DNA of 64,000 bases from an uncultured Paracoccaceae bacterium (GTDB lineage Bacteria > Pseudomonadota > Alphaproteobacteria > Rhodobacterales > Rhodobacteraceae), in the NCBI GenBank assembly GCA_943787985.1, contig CALSOO010000004.1, positions 806,001-870,000 on the forward strand, read 5' to 3'. The notes under the pieces are model-generated. The model saw only the letters and a program-made list of their open reading frames with translations, was not told the DNA's origin and did not search any database. Of this stretch, positions 10,728-19,603 are shown one piece after another. The position numbers were made by a program, and so were the translations under genes. Numbering within the stretch: position 1 is the first letter of the stretch; each line of letters opens with the position of its first letter.

Positions 10728-11252
10728 ATGCACGGTCTCGTAACCGGAACCCCTCTGGCCGCAGTTAGTGTTGCCCAAGTCGGGGGTGGCGCAATGACGC
10801 TTGGTGTCCCGGCAGCCCCTCACGCGTGGCAGTTGATTATCGTTTACCGTGGCCTGCATTGCCCGATTTGCAAAACCTACCTGCAAAAGTTGCAAGACCT
10901 GATGCCGGAATTCCACGCAGTTGGTGTGGATGTCATTACGCTTTCCGCGGATTCCGAGGTCAAAGCCCAATCTATGGTCGACGAGATGGGACTGACATTG
11001 CCTATGGGGTACGGGTTGACCCCTGCCCAGATGACGCAATTGGGGCTTTATATTTCAGGCCCGCGCACCCCGCAAGAAGCCGAAGCTCCGTTTGCCGAGC
11101 CGGCTATGTTTGTGATCAATGGCGAGGGTGTTCTCAAGATGATCGACATTTCAAACGCGCCATTTTTGCGCCCTGATCTGGATCAGGTTTTGCGTGGCGT
11201 GAAGGCCAATCAAGTGGAAGGTTACCCAATTCGAGGCACTTACAGGGCGTAG
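10728..11252 (+). CDS. Peroxiredoxin-like (AhpC/TSA, redoxin) protein
   Basis: 174-aa thioredoxin-fold protein. After a beta-strand 'LIIVYRGLHCPICKTYLQKLQ', the pair of Cys in a CxxC (Cys-Pro-Ile-Cys) sits where AhpC/TSA proteins carry the peroxidatic cysteine. Further on are 'VDVITLSADSEVKAQSMVDEMGL' and a late 'FVINGEGVLKMIDISN' strand, all of redoxin type. The start ATG at 10728 has a GGAG 8-10 bases ahead. It is probably a peroxidase or thiol-disulfide reductase. Divergent promoters for this gene and the flavoprotein should share the 102-base gap 10626-10727. Confidence 0.8.
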   Translation: MHGLVTGTPLAAVSVAQVGGGAMTLGVPAAPHAWQLIIVYRGLHCPICKTYLQKLQDLMPEFHAVGVDVITLSADSEVKAQSMVDEMGLTLPMGYGLTPAQMTQLGLYISGPRTPQEAEAPFAEPAMFVINGEGVLKMIDISNAPFLRPDLDQVLRGVKANQVEGYPIRGTYRA

Positions 11253-11275
11253 TTGATCTGCTGTCTCAGCTACAA

Positions 11276-11390
11276 TTGGTGGTAGCCCCACGCGGTAAAA
11301 CCCGCTATACTTGCCCACAGACCCCAAGAATGGGGCAGCTTGGCCATGAGAGTGGCGCAGGCAAAGAGGCAGTGTAAAGGCGATACCCAT
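11276..11390 (-). CDS. Possible small membrane protein (one frame break)
   Basis: On the minus strand an ATG at 11390 opens 'MGIAFTL'. If one C is removed about 25 bases in, the frame continues as 'FACATLMAKLPHSWGLWA' and ends 'AWGYHQL' at a TAG (11276-11278). That gives about 39 aa, largely hydrophobic. Removing one extra base is the same correction needed in adjacent genes. It would converge with the peroxiredoxin gene and overlap the ftsW start head to head. I do not recognise it, and it may be chance. Confidence 0.3.
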
Positions 11391-12552
11391 GACTGAGATG
11401 GTCTATGGCGCGGTTCCCGTTCAGCGGGGCGAACCGATTCTTCCCAAATGGTGGCGGACGATCGACAAATGGGCGATGTCCTGCATCCTGATTCTGTTTG
11501 CGTGTCGGCATTTTGCTGGGGCTGGCGTCTCGCCGCCCTCTGGCCGCAAAGAACGGGTTCGAGCCGTTTCATTACGTGCAGCGCCAAGCCTTTTTCGGCG
11601 TGCTGCGCATTGTGGCGATGATGCTGACGTCGATGATGTCCCCGATTCTGGTGCGCCGTCTGGCGGTCTGGGGTTTCTGTTGCGCCTTTGTGGCCTTGGC
11701 CTTGCTGCCGTTTTTGGCACGGATTTTGGCAAAGGCGCGGTGCGCTGGTATTCGCTGGGCTTTGCCTCGTGCAGCCTTCCGAGTTTCTGAAACCCGGTTT
11801 TGTGGTGATGCGGCGTGGATGATGGCCGCAGCAGGAGATGAACGGCCCGCCCGGCGCACGTGGTCGTTTGGCTTGTGCATTTCGATTGTGCTGATGTCTG
11901 GCGATGCAGCCGGATTTCGGGCAGGCCTGCCTGGTCCTGTTCGGTTGGGGTGTGATGTATTTTGTCGCTGGTGCGCCGATGTGCTTGCTGGTGGCATGGC
12001 CGGGCTGGTCGTTGTGGCGGGATCGATTCGCCTATTCAAATTCGGAACACTTTCGCCCGCCGCATTGACGGGTTTCTGATCGCCGATGTCGATCCGACCA
12101 CGCAGCTTGGCTATGCCACCAATGCCATCCGCGAGGGCGGGTTGTTCGGTGTTGGTGTCGGCGAGGGGCAGGTCAAATGGTCTCTGCCCGATGCGCATAC
12201 CGATTTCATCATTGCGGTCGCCGCCGAGGAATACGGGCTGATTCTGGTGCTGTGCATCATCGCGCTTTATGCGTGGTTGTGGTGCGGTCCTTGCTGCGTC
12301 TGGTGCGCGAACGTGATCCGTTTATTCGGCTGGCCGGCACCGGGCTTGCGTGCATGTTTGGCGTGCAGGCGATGATCAACATGGGCGTGGCCGTGCGGCT
12401 GTTGCCCGCCAAGGGCATGACCTTGCCGTTTGTCAGCTATGGCGGCTCGTCCGTGATTGCGTCGGCATTGCGCTGGGCATGTTGCTGGCGTTTACGCGCA
12501 CACGGCCGCAGGGCGAAATCAGCGATTCTCAGGGCCGGGGCGCAACCGATGA
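11389..12552 (+). CDS. ftsW: Septal peptidoglycan glycosyltransferase FtsW (frame-broken)
   Basis: SEDS-family polytopic membrane protein that polymerises septal glycan from lipid II, working with FtsI. The start 'MTEMVYGAVP' is clean. The joined product is about 385 aa with the SEDS blocks 'RWYSLG', 'QPSEF', 'YATNAIREGGLFGVGVGEG', 'DAHTDFIIAVAAEEYG' and 'LPFVSYGGSS'. The frame breaks several times, the first near 11500 and others near 11710, 11770-11900, 12280 and 12470. The best-fit stop TGA at 12550-12552 overlaps the murG ATG as ATGA. Confidence 0.9.
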
Positions 12553-13637
12553 AGCGCACCACTTTTGATGATCGCGGCGGGCGGCACGGGCGGGCATATG
12601 TTCCCGGCGCAGGCCTTGGCCGAGGTGATGTTGGCACAGGGTTGGCGGGTCAAGCTGTCACCGATGCGCGCGGCGCGCGCTACACGGGCGGCTTTCCCGC
12701 ATCGGTCGAGATCGAGACAGATCAGCAGCGCCACCTTTGCGCGGGGCGGGTTGTTGGCCAAAGCGCTGGTGCCGTTTCGCATTGCGCGGCGTGTTGGGCG
12801 CGCGTTGGCGATGATGCGCGACAGCCCGATGTGGTTGTCGGCTTTGGCGGCTATCCGCGATTCCTGCGCATGGCGCGGCGACTCTGCTGCGCTGCCCGCG
12901 GATGATCCATGAACAAAACGGCGTGCTTGGGCCGGGTGAACCAGCTGTTTGCCAAACGGGTTGATGCGGTCGCCTGCGGCACGTGGCCGACCGACTTGCC
13001 CGAAGGGATCGAGGGCATCACACCGGCAATCCGGTGCGCGGCGCGGTTCTGGAACGGCCGGGCGCGGCTACATTCCAGCCGGGCGATTACCCGATGGATC
13101 TGCTGGTGATCGGCGGCAGTCAGGGGCGCGCATCCTGTCGATGTGGTGCCGCCGGCGATTGCGCACTTGCCGATGGACATGCTGCCAACATCCGCGTCAG
13201 CCATCAGGCGCGCGGTGAAGACGCAGACCGGGTGCGCGACTTTTACGCCGAACACGGTATCGATGCCGATGTGCAGCCGTTTTTTCACGATGTGCCGCGC
13301 CGCATGTCCGAGGCGCAACTGGTGATCAGCCGCGCCGGTGCGTCGATCGGTTGCCGATATGTCGGTGATCGGGCGCCCGTCGATCCTGATCCCCTTGCGG
13401 CGGCCACCGGGATCACCAGACCGCCAACGCGCGCGGCCTGGTGGATGCGGGCGCGGCGATCTGATCCCTGAAAGCATGCCTGACCCCGAAAGCCTGACGG
13501 CGCAGATCGAAACCGTGCTGCACCCCGCGAGGCGCGCAGCAGATGTCCCAGGCGGCCTTGTCGTGGGCAAGCCCGACGCGACAGAGGCACTTGGCCGAGA
13601 TGGTCGAAGACCTGGCAAACAAAGGATCAGCACATGA
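12549..13637 (+). CDS. murG: Lipid II synthase MurG (frame-broken)
   Basis: Peripheral membrane GT28 glycosyltransferase that adds GlcNAc to lipid I. Joined frames give '[19 protein letters not shown]' (donor/lipid-facing glycine loop), '[16 protein letters not shown]', 'VIGGSQGA', 'FFHDVPRRM', '[10 protein letters not shown]' and 'GRPSILIPL', the classic order for MurG. An extra T in the TTTTG near 12563 breaks the frame at the start; further breaks lie near 12660, 12720, 12880, 13020, 13130 and 13350-13600. Length after repair is about 360 aa. The stop region overlaps the murC ATG at 13634. Confidence 0.9.
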
Positions 13638-15044
13638 ACGCAGCCGACCAAACTTCCCGGCGACGTGGGCCCGATCCATTTTGTCGGCATCGGCGGCATT
13701 GGCATGTCCGGCATCGCCGAGGTGTTGTTGAACCACGGCTATGTGGTGCAGGGGTCTGACCTGAAGACCTCCAAGATCACCGACCGTTTGGCACGATCTG
13801 GGCGGCCTGATCTTTGAGGGGCAGCGCGCGAAAACATTGCGAGCCGAGGTCGTTGTGATTTCCTCGGCGATCAAACCGGGCAATCCGGAACTGGACGCGG
13901 CGCGCGTGCGCGGGCTTGCCGATTGTGCGCCGCGCCGAGATGCTGGCCGAGCTGATGCGCCTGAAATCCAACATCGCGATTGCAGGCACCCACGGCAAGA
14001 CCACCACCACCACGATGGTGGCGGAACTGATGGTGGCGGGCAATTTGACCCCACGTCGTGAACGGCGGCATCATCCACGCCTACGGCTCGAACGCGCGCG
14101 ATGGGGCAGGGCGAATGGATGGTGGTCGAGGCAGACGAAAGTCGACGGCACCTTCAACCGCCTGCCTGCGACCATTGCGATTGTCACCAACATCGACCCC
14201 GAACATATGGAACATTGGGGCACCGAAGAAGCGCTGCACCAAGGGCTTCCTTGATTTCGTGTCCAACATTCCGTTTTACGGCGTGGCGTGTGCTGCACCG
14301 ATGACCCCGACGTGCAAAGCCTTGTGGGCAAGATCACGGACCGCCGCGTCGTGACCTATGGCTTTAACGCCCAAGCGGACGTGCGCGCGGTGAACCTGCA
14401 TTACAAAGGCGGCGTGGCGCATTTCGACATTGCTCTGCAATCCGAAGACATGGTGATTGAGGGGTGCACCTTGCCGATGCCCGGTGATCACAACGTCTCG
14501 AACGCGCTTGTCGGCCGTCGCCGTGTGCGCGGCATCTTGGGGATGAAGGCCGAGGAAATCCGCGCCGCGCTGGCCGATTTCGGGGGCGTGAACCGCCGCT
14601 TTACCAAAGTCGGCGAAGTTGACGGCGTGACGATCATTGACGACTACGGCCACCATCCGGTTGAAATCGCCGCCGTGCTCAAGGCCGCGCGCCAAGCTAC
14701 CGAGGGGCGGGTGATCGCGGTGCACCAGCCGCACCGCTTTACCCGCTTGCACCACCATTTCGATGAATTCTGCGCCTGTTTCAACGACGCTGACGTGGTG
14801 GGCATTGCCGATGTTTATCGCCGCTGGCGAAGACCCGATCGAGGGGGCAGGCCGCGATGATCTGGTCGCAGGTCTGATCCGCCACGGACACCGCCACGCG
14901 CGCGCGGTGAACGACGAGGCCGATCTGGAACGGCTGGTGCGCGAACAGGCACGCCCGGGCGACATGGTTGTGTGTCTGGGGGCTGGCACGATCAGCACTT
15001 GGGCCAACGGGTTGCCAGACCGGCTGATGAAAGGTGCTGCGTGA
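13634..15044 (+). CDS. murC: UDP-MurNAc-L-alanine ligase MurC (frame-broken)
   Basis: First Mur ligase, joining L-Ala to UDP-MurNAc. The joined sequence shows '[15 protein letters not shown]', 'QGSDLK', the ATP loop '[12 protein letters not shown]', 'VVEADESDGTF', '[11 protein letters not shown]', '[10 protein letters not shown]' and '[10 protein letters not shown]', then 'HQPHRFTR'. About ten single-base breaks lie between 13650 and 14830; the last 280 bases are in one frame and end '[10 protein letters not shown]' at TGA 15042-15044. Expected length is about 465 aa. The following gene may start 11 bases before this stop. Confidence 0.92.
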
Positions 15045-16758
15045 GGTGGAGATCAGCGCGGTCATAGATCGGGGTAGCCTTGAGACCTATCTGGATGCTT
15101 TGCCTGAAGAACATCGGGCGCTGACCGCGCGCCGCGTGGCGTTTTTGGCCGCTGCGCGTGTCGCACCGTTTGGTCTGCGTTATTTCGCTGATCGGGTAAC
15201 CCCGCGAAAACGTGAATTGACAGCCCTCCCCATGCTCATGGCACTCTCATATGCAGGGGTTGCGAGCACAAGTCCAACCCCTGCATATGCCGCCGCCTCC
15301 GCCTCCGCCGCCTCCGCCTCCGCCGCCTCCGCCGCCTCCGCCTCCGCCGCCTCCGCCTCCGCCGCCTCCGCCTCCGCCGCCTCCGCCTCCGCCGCCTCCG
15401 CCGCCTCCGCCTCCGCCGCCTCCGCCGCCTCCGCCTCCGCCGCCTCCGCCGCCTCCGCCGCCTCCGCCGCCTCCGCCTCCGCCGCCTCCGCCTCCGCCGC
15501 CTCCGCCTCCGCCGCCGCCGCCGACGCCTCCGCCTTCGCCGCCGCCGCCTCCGGCTCCGTTTGGGACTGGATACGACAGGATTTGGCGTTGTTCGCTGAC
15601 GACCCGTTTCAATCGATGCCACCACTTTGGGCAGGGATAAGCCACCCCCCGCACATCGCCGCCACATGGGACGATGCAAAAAAACGCCTCGCAGCGGACA
15701 CAAATGCCGACTGGCGGTTCTGGATCACTTGGTACGAACGGGTGTTGGCAGGTCAAAACCTCCACGCCGCGGAAATTGCCAAAGTGCTGGATACTTTGAC
15801 GCGCGACGAGATACTGGGTGACCCCGCTGCGGTTTTGCCGCGTTTTGATGTGGTTTTGGAGCTGTATGAAGCGAAAGATACATCAGATGAAATCGCTGCT
15901 GATCCTTTCGAACGTCTCAAAGCAGAGGTGCTGCTTGCTGCTGCTTTATCAGATTACGAATTTGATGGAGTGCGCCGTCTTATGAAGATGGTGCCATTCG
16001 CAGATGATATTGCGGTACTGCAAGACGCCAAAGCCCTTGAACGATTTTTAACTGATGCCGAAGACATGAGGGAAAATATCGAACGGCTTGCCGAAGGATT
16101 GCGCCGCGAAGGCACTGCAATGCAAGGTGCCGGGCTGGTTGGGCTGGAATTAGAAAGCCTATTGGAGGAATTTTCCAAAGCGCGGCAACTCAAAAGCTTG
16201 AATGTGGGTAAAATCGTCAAATATGGCGAATTTCTTCAGGGCGCTTCACAAGATGAGGCAACACGGCGCGAGTTTGGATTGGCTGCCAAACGTTTGGATC
16301 AAGTTGTCAGTGATTTGTTAGAGCTTGTGCGTAAATATTTTGGAAAAACCCTTCTTCGCTTTGCCCCGCTTGAGCAATTGCAGTTGGAACCAGACACGAG
16401 CGCTTGGGAATACCTTAATGAACTGCGCTCGGTCCTGCGCGACATTGAAGCACAAAAAAACACTGAAGACATGACGGGACTTGTTCCAGAGGACGTTAGA
16501 GTTTTGATCAGCCTTGCGGATGAAGCCGAACGCAGTTTGCGCCATCAAGCCTCTGCATCTGGCCCCGCACTTGAAAGCCTTAATAAGGAAATCAACTATC
16601 GGCTCGCGTTGTTGACTGTGTCGGTTGGTCTTTATGCTGCAAGCGCCAGACACAATGTCGGCAATTTGCGAGGCTTGACTGAACGTTTCTTGAAAGATGT
16701 AAAATTGGTTAAAGGCTTGTGGGCGCTTTGGAAACTGTTCCGAGGTGAACTGTTATGA
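15034..16758 (+). CDS. Unknown protein with a 78-residue Ala/Ser repeat tract
   Basis: Single intact 574-aa frame lying inside a stretch of broken genes. I do not recognise a named family. Residues 1-85 are an ordinary globular-looking segment. Residues 86-163 are only Ala and Ser in SASAA and SAA units, followed by an impure tail to about 173. Residues 174-574 are mainly helical and rich in Leu, Asp and Glu, with '[15 protein letters not shown]' about 60 residues after the tract; proteins with a similar Trp/Phe/Tyr block follow low-complexity Ala tracts in other alphaproteobacteria, to my recollection. The C-terminus has a hydrophobic patch near '[11 protein letters not shown]'. Start GTG 15034 overlaps murC by 11 bases; no better start precedes the tract. 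Confidence 0.65.
   Translation: MLREVEISAVIDRGSLETYLDALPEEHRALTARRVAFLAAARVAPFGLRYFADRVTPRKRELTALPMLMALSYAGVASTSPTPAYAAASASAASASAASAASASAASASAASASAASASAASAASASAASAASASAASAASAASAASASAASASAASASAAAADASAFAAAASGSVWDWIRQDLALFADDPFQSMPPLWAGISHPPHIAATWDDAKKRLAADTNADWRFWITWYERVLAGQNLHAAEIAKVLDTLTRDEILGDPAAVLPRFDVVLELYEAKDTSDEIAADPFERLKAEVLLAAALSDYEFDGVRRLMKMVPFADDIAVLQDAKALERFLTDAEDMRENIERLAEGLRREGTAMQGAGLVGLELESLLEEFSKARQLKSLNVGKIVKYGEFLQGASQDEATRREFGLAAKRLDQVVSDLLELVRKYFGKTLLRFAPLEQLQLEPDTSAWEYLNELRSVLRDIEAQKNTEDMTGLVPEDVRVLISLADEAERSLRHQASASGPALESLNKEINYRLALLTVSVGLYAASARHNVGNLRGLTERFLKDVKLVKGLWALWKLFRGELL
15248..15289. repeat. Perfect 15-bp inverted repeat next to the Ala/Ser tract
   Basis: The arm CATATGCAGGGGTTG at 15248-15262 is matched exactly by its reverse complement at 15275-15289, with a 12-base loop. 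Both arms lie inside the coding frame. The right arm ends exactly where the pure GCC/TCC repeat begins, so the hairpin abuts the repeat. Confidence 0.9.
15289..15522 (+). repeat. Tandem GCC/TCC repeat encoding poly(Ala/Ser)
   Basis: About 234 bases made only of the codons GCC (Ala) and TCC (Ser), arranged as 9-base (TCC GCC GCC) and 15-base (TCC GCC TCC GCC GCC) units. Not one synonymous change occurs within the pure part, which indicates recent expansion by slippage or unequal crossing over. Every unit is a multiple of 3, so length change keeps the frame. The complementary strand is GGCGGAGGC-rich. Confidence 0.92.
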
Positions 16759-16789
16759 ATTCACAGGTAATCCATTGGTGTGTAAAACG

Positions 16790-17041
16790 ATGACCCTCCT
16801 ATTCGCCTGCATCCTTTGGGTTTTCGCCTCGGCCGCCTGCGCCATGCTGCCAATCCGCAACCAATATATTCCGGCGGTGATTTTGCTGATCGCTGCTCCG
16901 GTTTTGATCGTGTGGATCGGATATGATGTCCATCCGCTTGCTGCCATCGCTGCTGTTGCTGCTTTCGTTTCGATGTTTCGTAATCCGCTGCGCTATCTTT
17001 ATGCGCGGCTCAAGGGGGAACAACCGGAGTTGCCAAAATGA
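16790..17041 (+). CDS. DUF2484-type small membrane protein (first copy)
   Basis: 83-aa protein, nearly all membrane: 'MTLLFACILWVFASAACAML' forms the first segment and two more hydrophobic segments follow before the basic end 'RNPLRYLYARLKG'. It resembles the next gene in plan (three helices, conserved 'R.P..YL..' near the end) and both fit DUF2484, a family I know from this position in Rhodobacteraceae. Function unknown. The ATG at 16790 was chosen over one at 16745 because the hydrophobic start matches the paralogue. The stop overlaps the next start by ATGA. Confidence 0.7.
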   Translation: MTLLFACILWVFASAACAMLPIRNQYIPAVILLIAAPVLIVWIGYDVHPLAAIAAVAAFVSMFRNPLRYLYARLKGEQPELPK

Positions 17042-17295
17042 GCACATCCCTAATCCTCGCCTGTCTGTGGGCGCTTGTGGCCAATGTTCTGGCCATGACC
17101 CCCAGCAAAGACATGCATTGGCGCAACGCCTATTTCCTGATCGCGGCGGGCATCCCGTTGGTGGGCTATGTCACGTGGCAAAACGGCCCTTGGGTCGGGT
17201 TGCTGGTGCTGGTCGCTGGCATGAGCATCCTGCGGTGGCCTGTCATTTATTTGGGCCGCTGGATCAAACGCAGCAAAGGGAAGGGCGCATCATGA
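17038..17295 (+). CDS. DUF2484 family membrane protein (second copy)
   Basis: 85-aa membrane protein: 'MSTSLILACLWALVANVLAM', a middle helix with 'YFLIAAGIPLVGYVTW', and a third ending 'LRWPVIYLGRWIK'. It matches the DUF2484 pattern well, including the 'NGPWVGLLVL' stretch. Function unknown. Its place within the murC-murB interval and its ATGA overlaps on both sides suggest an accessory role in envelope growth, but this is only inference from position. Confidence 0.8.
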   Translation: MSTSLILACLWALVANVLAMTPSKDMHWRNAYFLIAAGIPLVGYVTWQNGPWVGLLVLVAGMSILRWPVIYLGRWIKRSKGKGAS

Positions 17296-17558
17296 TCGTT
17301 TCCATTCTGGTGCCTGTCTTGTGCATGGGTGTGGTCAGTTTCGGCGTCATGTATCAACGTCGATTTTTGTTGTTTTTCGGGTGGCTTCTGACGGCCATTC
17401 TGGGCTTGGTTCTTGTGCTTTGGACGGTCATGGGCATTCCCATCACCTCCGAGGGGCCGTTGCTTGCGATTGTCGCGTTTTCGCTGTTCCAGTCGGCCTG
17501 TGCCGTGTTGGGATGGCTTTGGGCGCGCGTGCGCGAAAGGCGCCTGACCCATGATTGA
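17292..17558 (+). CDS. Small membrane protein of unknown function
   Basis: 88 aa with three predicted membrane segments ('MIVSILVPVLCMGVVSFGVM', 'LLFFGWLLTAILGLVLVL', 'LLAIVAFSLFQSACAVLGWL') and a basic cytoplasmic tail '[10 protein letters not shown]'. No family recognised. The start ATG at 17292 overlaps the DUF2484 stop (ATGA). The stop lies 8 bases inside the next small gene. Third of four consecutive tiny membrane proteins ahead of murB. Confidence 0.7.
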   Translation: MIVSILVPVLCMGVVSFGVMYQRRFLLFFGWLLTAILGLVLVLWTVMGIPITSEGPLLAIVAFSLFQSACAVLGWLWARVRERRLTHD

Positions 17559-17655
17559 AATAATATTGCTGGTGCTTTTCCTACCTGTCGCCGGGTTGAT
17601 GATGTTTGCGGCGTGGTGCGGCCTTGGCACTGTGTATGATGTGGAAGACGAATGA
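17551..17655 (+). CDS. 34-aa single-span membrane microprotein
   Basis: ATG 17551 to TGA 17653-17655 encodes 34 residues: a hydrophobic helix beginning '[18 protein letters not shown]' and an acidic end 'YDVEDE'. It overlaps the preceding gene by 8 bases and the murB ATG by ATGA, so it is embedded in a translationally coupled series. The tight junctions and the clear helix/acidic-tail layout argue for a real gene despite its size. Function unknown. Confidence 0.55.
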   Translation: MIEIILLVLFLPVAGLMMFAAWCGLGTVYDVEDE

Positions 17656-18571
17656 TGTCCCAATTGCCTGACGTGCGAGGTCAGCTGACTGCGCAACGTG
17701 ATTTGTCGGAATTGACGTGGTTGCGGGTGGGCGGCCCTGCCGATTATCTGTTTCGCCCCGAAGATATCGATGATCTGAGCGATTTCCTGCGCGCCCTTTC
17801 GCCGGATGTGCCTGTGTTCCCGATGGGGGTTGGCAGCAATTTGATTGTGCGGGATGGTGGTTTGCGTGCGGTTGTGATCCGCATGGGCCGCGGCTTTAAC
17901 GGGATCGAGGTTGAGGGCAACCGCGTCACGGTGGGTGCGGCCGCGCTCGATGCGCATGTGGCACGCAAGGCCGCTGATGCTGGTGTTGATCTGACCTTTT
18001 TGCGCACCATTCCGGGCAGTATTGGCGGTGCTGTGCGGATGAATGCGGGGTGTTACGGCAGCTATACAGCCGATGTTTTGTGCAGGCCACAGTGGTTTTG
18101 CGCAGTGGCGAGGTTGTCACCCTGACGGCGGATGATCTTGAATTTTCGCTATCGTCAGAGCGACTTACCCGAGGGCGCTGTTTTGGTCAGTGCTGTTCTG
18201 CAGGGGCCGTTGGGTGATCCTGAAACCTTGCACCACCGCATGAGCGACCAACTCAGGAAGCGCGACGAGACGCAGCCGACCAAAGACCGCAGTGCGGGCA
18301 TCCACGTTTCGCAATCCTGCGGGGTTTTCCTCACGGGGCAGGCCGATGATGTCCATGATCTGAAGGCGTGGAAAGTCATTGATGATGCCGGGATGCGCGG
18401 CGCGCGCGGGGCGGGGCCCAAATGAGCGAGATGCATTCGAACTTTTTGATCAACACGGGGACGGCCACGGCCGGCGATCTTGAAGGATTGGGCGAAGAGG
18501 TGCGAAAAAAGGTTTACGATTCCAGTGGGATCACGCTAGAATGGGAAATTATGCGGGTCGGTGAGAAGTAA
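17652..18571 (+). CDS. murB: UDP-N-acetylenolpyruvoylglucosamine reductase MurB (frame-broken)
   Basis: FAD-dependent reductase that makes UDP-MurNAc. The first 140 residues are in one frame: '[12 protein letters not shown]', '[12 protein letters not shown]' and the FAD-site '[18 protein letters not shown]'. Breaks follow near 18080, 18130, 18305-18325 and 18410. The joined C-terminus reads 'SFRY', then 'NPAGFS', and ends '[17 protein letters not shown]' at TAA 18569-18571. The conserved Glu in 'LEWE' is the family's late catalytic acid region. Either of the in-frame-adjacent ATGs at 17652 or 17655 may start it. Confidence 0.92.
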
Positions 18572-18682
18572 GGCGCGAACCAGTTCCCTTGGGCGGGATA
18601 CACCTGCATAGGTCAAGGCCGAAAAACGGCACAACAATAATAAAGGATCCGCAAAAGGATCCGGGACAATAGAGGCACCACG

Positions 18683-19603
18683 GTGGGTCAGTCGAGCAGG
18701 ACACCCCGAACAGTGGCGGTATTGATGGGTGGACCTTCCGCAGAGCGCGAGGTGTCCCTATCCTCAGGCACAGCCTGCGCAGCCGCACTACGGGAAGAGA
18801 ATTTTGAAGTGATCGAGGTCGACGCCGGCCCCGATCTTGTTGCGCGTTTGCAAGATATCAAACCGGACGCCGTCCTGAACTGCCTGCATGGCCGTTGGGG
18901 CGAAGACGGCTGTGTTCAGGGTATCCTTGAGTGGCTTGGTCTTCCGTATTCCCATTCCGGGGTGCTGGCCTCTGCCTTGGCGATGGACAAAGCACGCAGC
19001 AAAGAAGTGTTTCGTGCAGCTGGTTTGCCGGTTGTGAAAGCCTCTGTCATCGCCAAAGCGACGATGTGCGCGCGCGCCATGTGATGGCCCCGCCCTATGT
19101 TGTGAAGCCCAACAACGAAGGGTCCTCTGTCGGGGTTTATCTTGTGGATGCGAAAACAACGGCCCGCCCCAGTTGGACGCCGACAATGCCCGCCGAGGTT
19201 ATGGTCGAAGCCTTTGCCCCCGGCCGCGAATTGACGACCACGGTGATGGGCGACCGCGCCTTGACCGTAACAGACATTATCTACCACCGGCTGGTACGAC
19301 TATGACGCCAAGTACAAGATGGCGGTTCGTCTCATGTGGTCCCTGCCGATGTGCCTTCGCGAGATTTTCGAGCTGTGCATGGACTATGCCATGCGCGCCC
19401 ATAATGCTTTGGGCTGTCGCGGCGTAAGCCGCACGGATTTCCGTTGGGATGAAAGCCAAGGGCGTTGACGGGTTGATCCTGCTTGAAACCAACACCCAAC
19501 CGGGCATGACGCCACGTCGCTTGCCCGAACAGGCGCAGGCCGTCGGCATCGCTTTCCCGAAGTTGTGCGCTGGATGGTGGAGGACGCGTCATGCAATCGT
19601 TGA
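18683..19603 (+). CDS. ddl: D-alanine-D-alanine ligase (frame-broken)
   Basis: ATP-grasp ligase making D-Ala-D-Ala for MurF. From GTG 18683: '[19 protein letters not shown]', '[15 protein letters not shown]', then after a break near 19065 '[20 protein letters not shown]', '[14 protein letters not shown]' and near the end '[11 protein letters not shown]', the metal-binding loop of the family. Several further breaks lie between 19170 and 19560. The stop TGA at 19601-19603 falls 13 bases inside ftsQ. The 111-base gap upstream holds a direct repeat of AAAGGATCCG and may contain a promoter. Confidence 0.9.

Noticed and set aside
15289-15522. CRISPR-like or minisatellite array
   Set aside because: Units are 9 and 15 bases with no unique spacers and are fully inside one coding frame, so this is a coding repeat only.
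15236-15765. Long minus-strand frames reading as poly-Arg or poly-Gly and a plus-strand poly-Pro frame
   Set aside because: They are alternative readings of the GCC/TCC tract. The Ala/Ser frame alone continues into normal protein on both sides.
18643-18663. Direct repeat of AAAGGATCCG before ddl
   Set aside because: Only two copies, 13-14 bases apart; too little to call an operator or att site.
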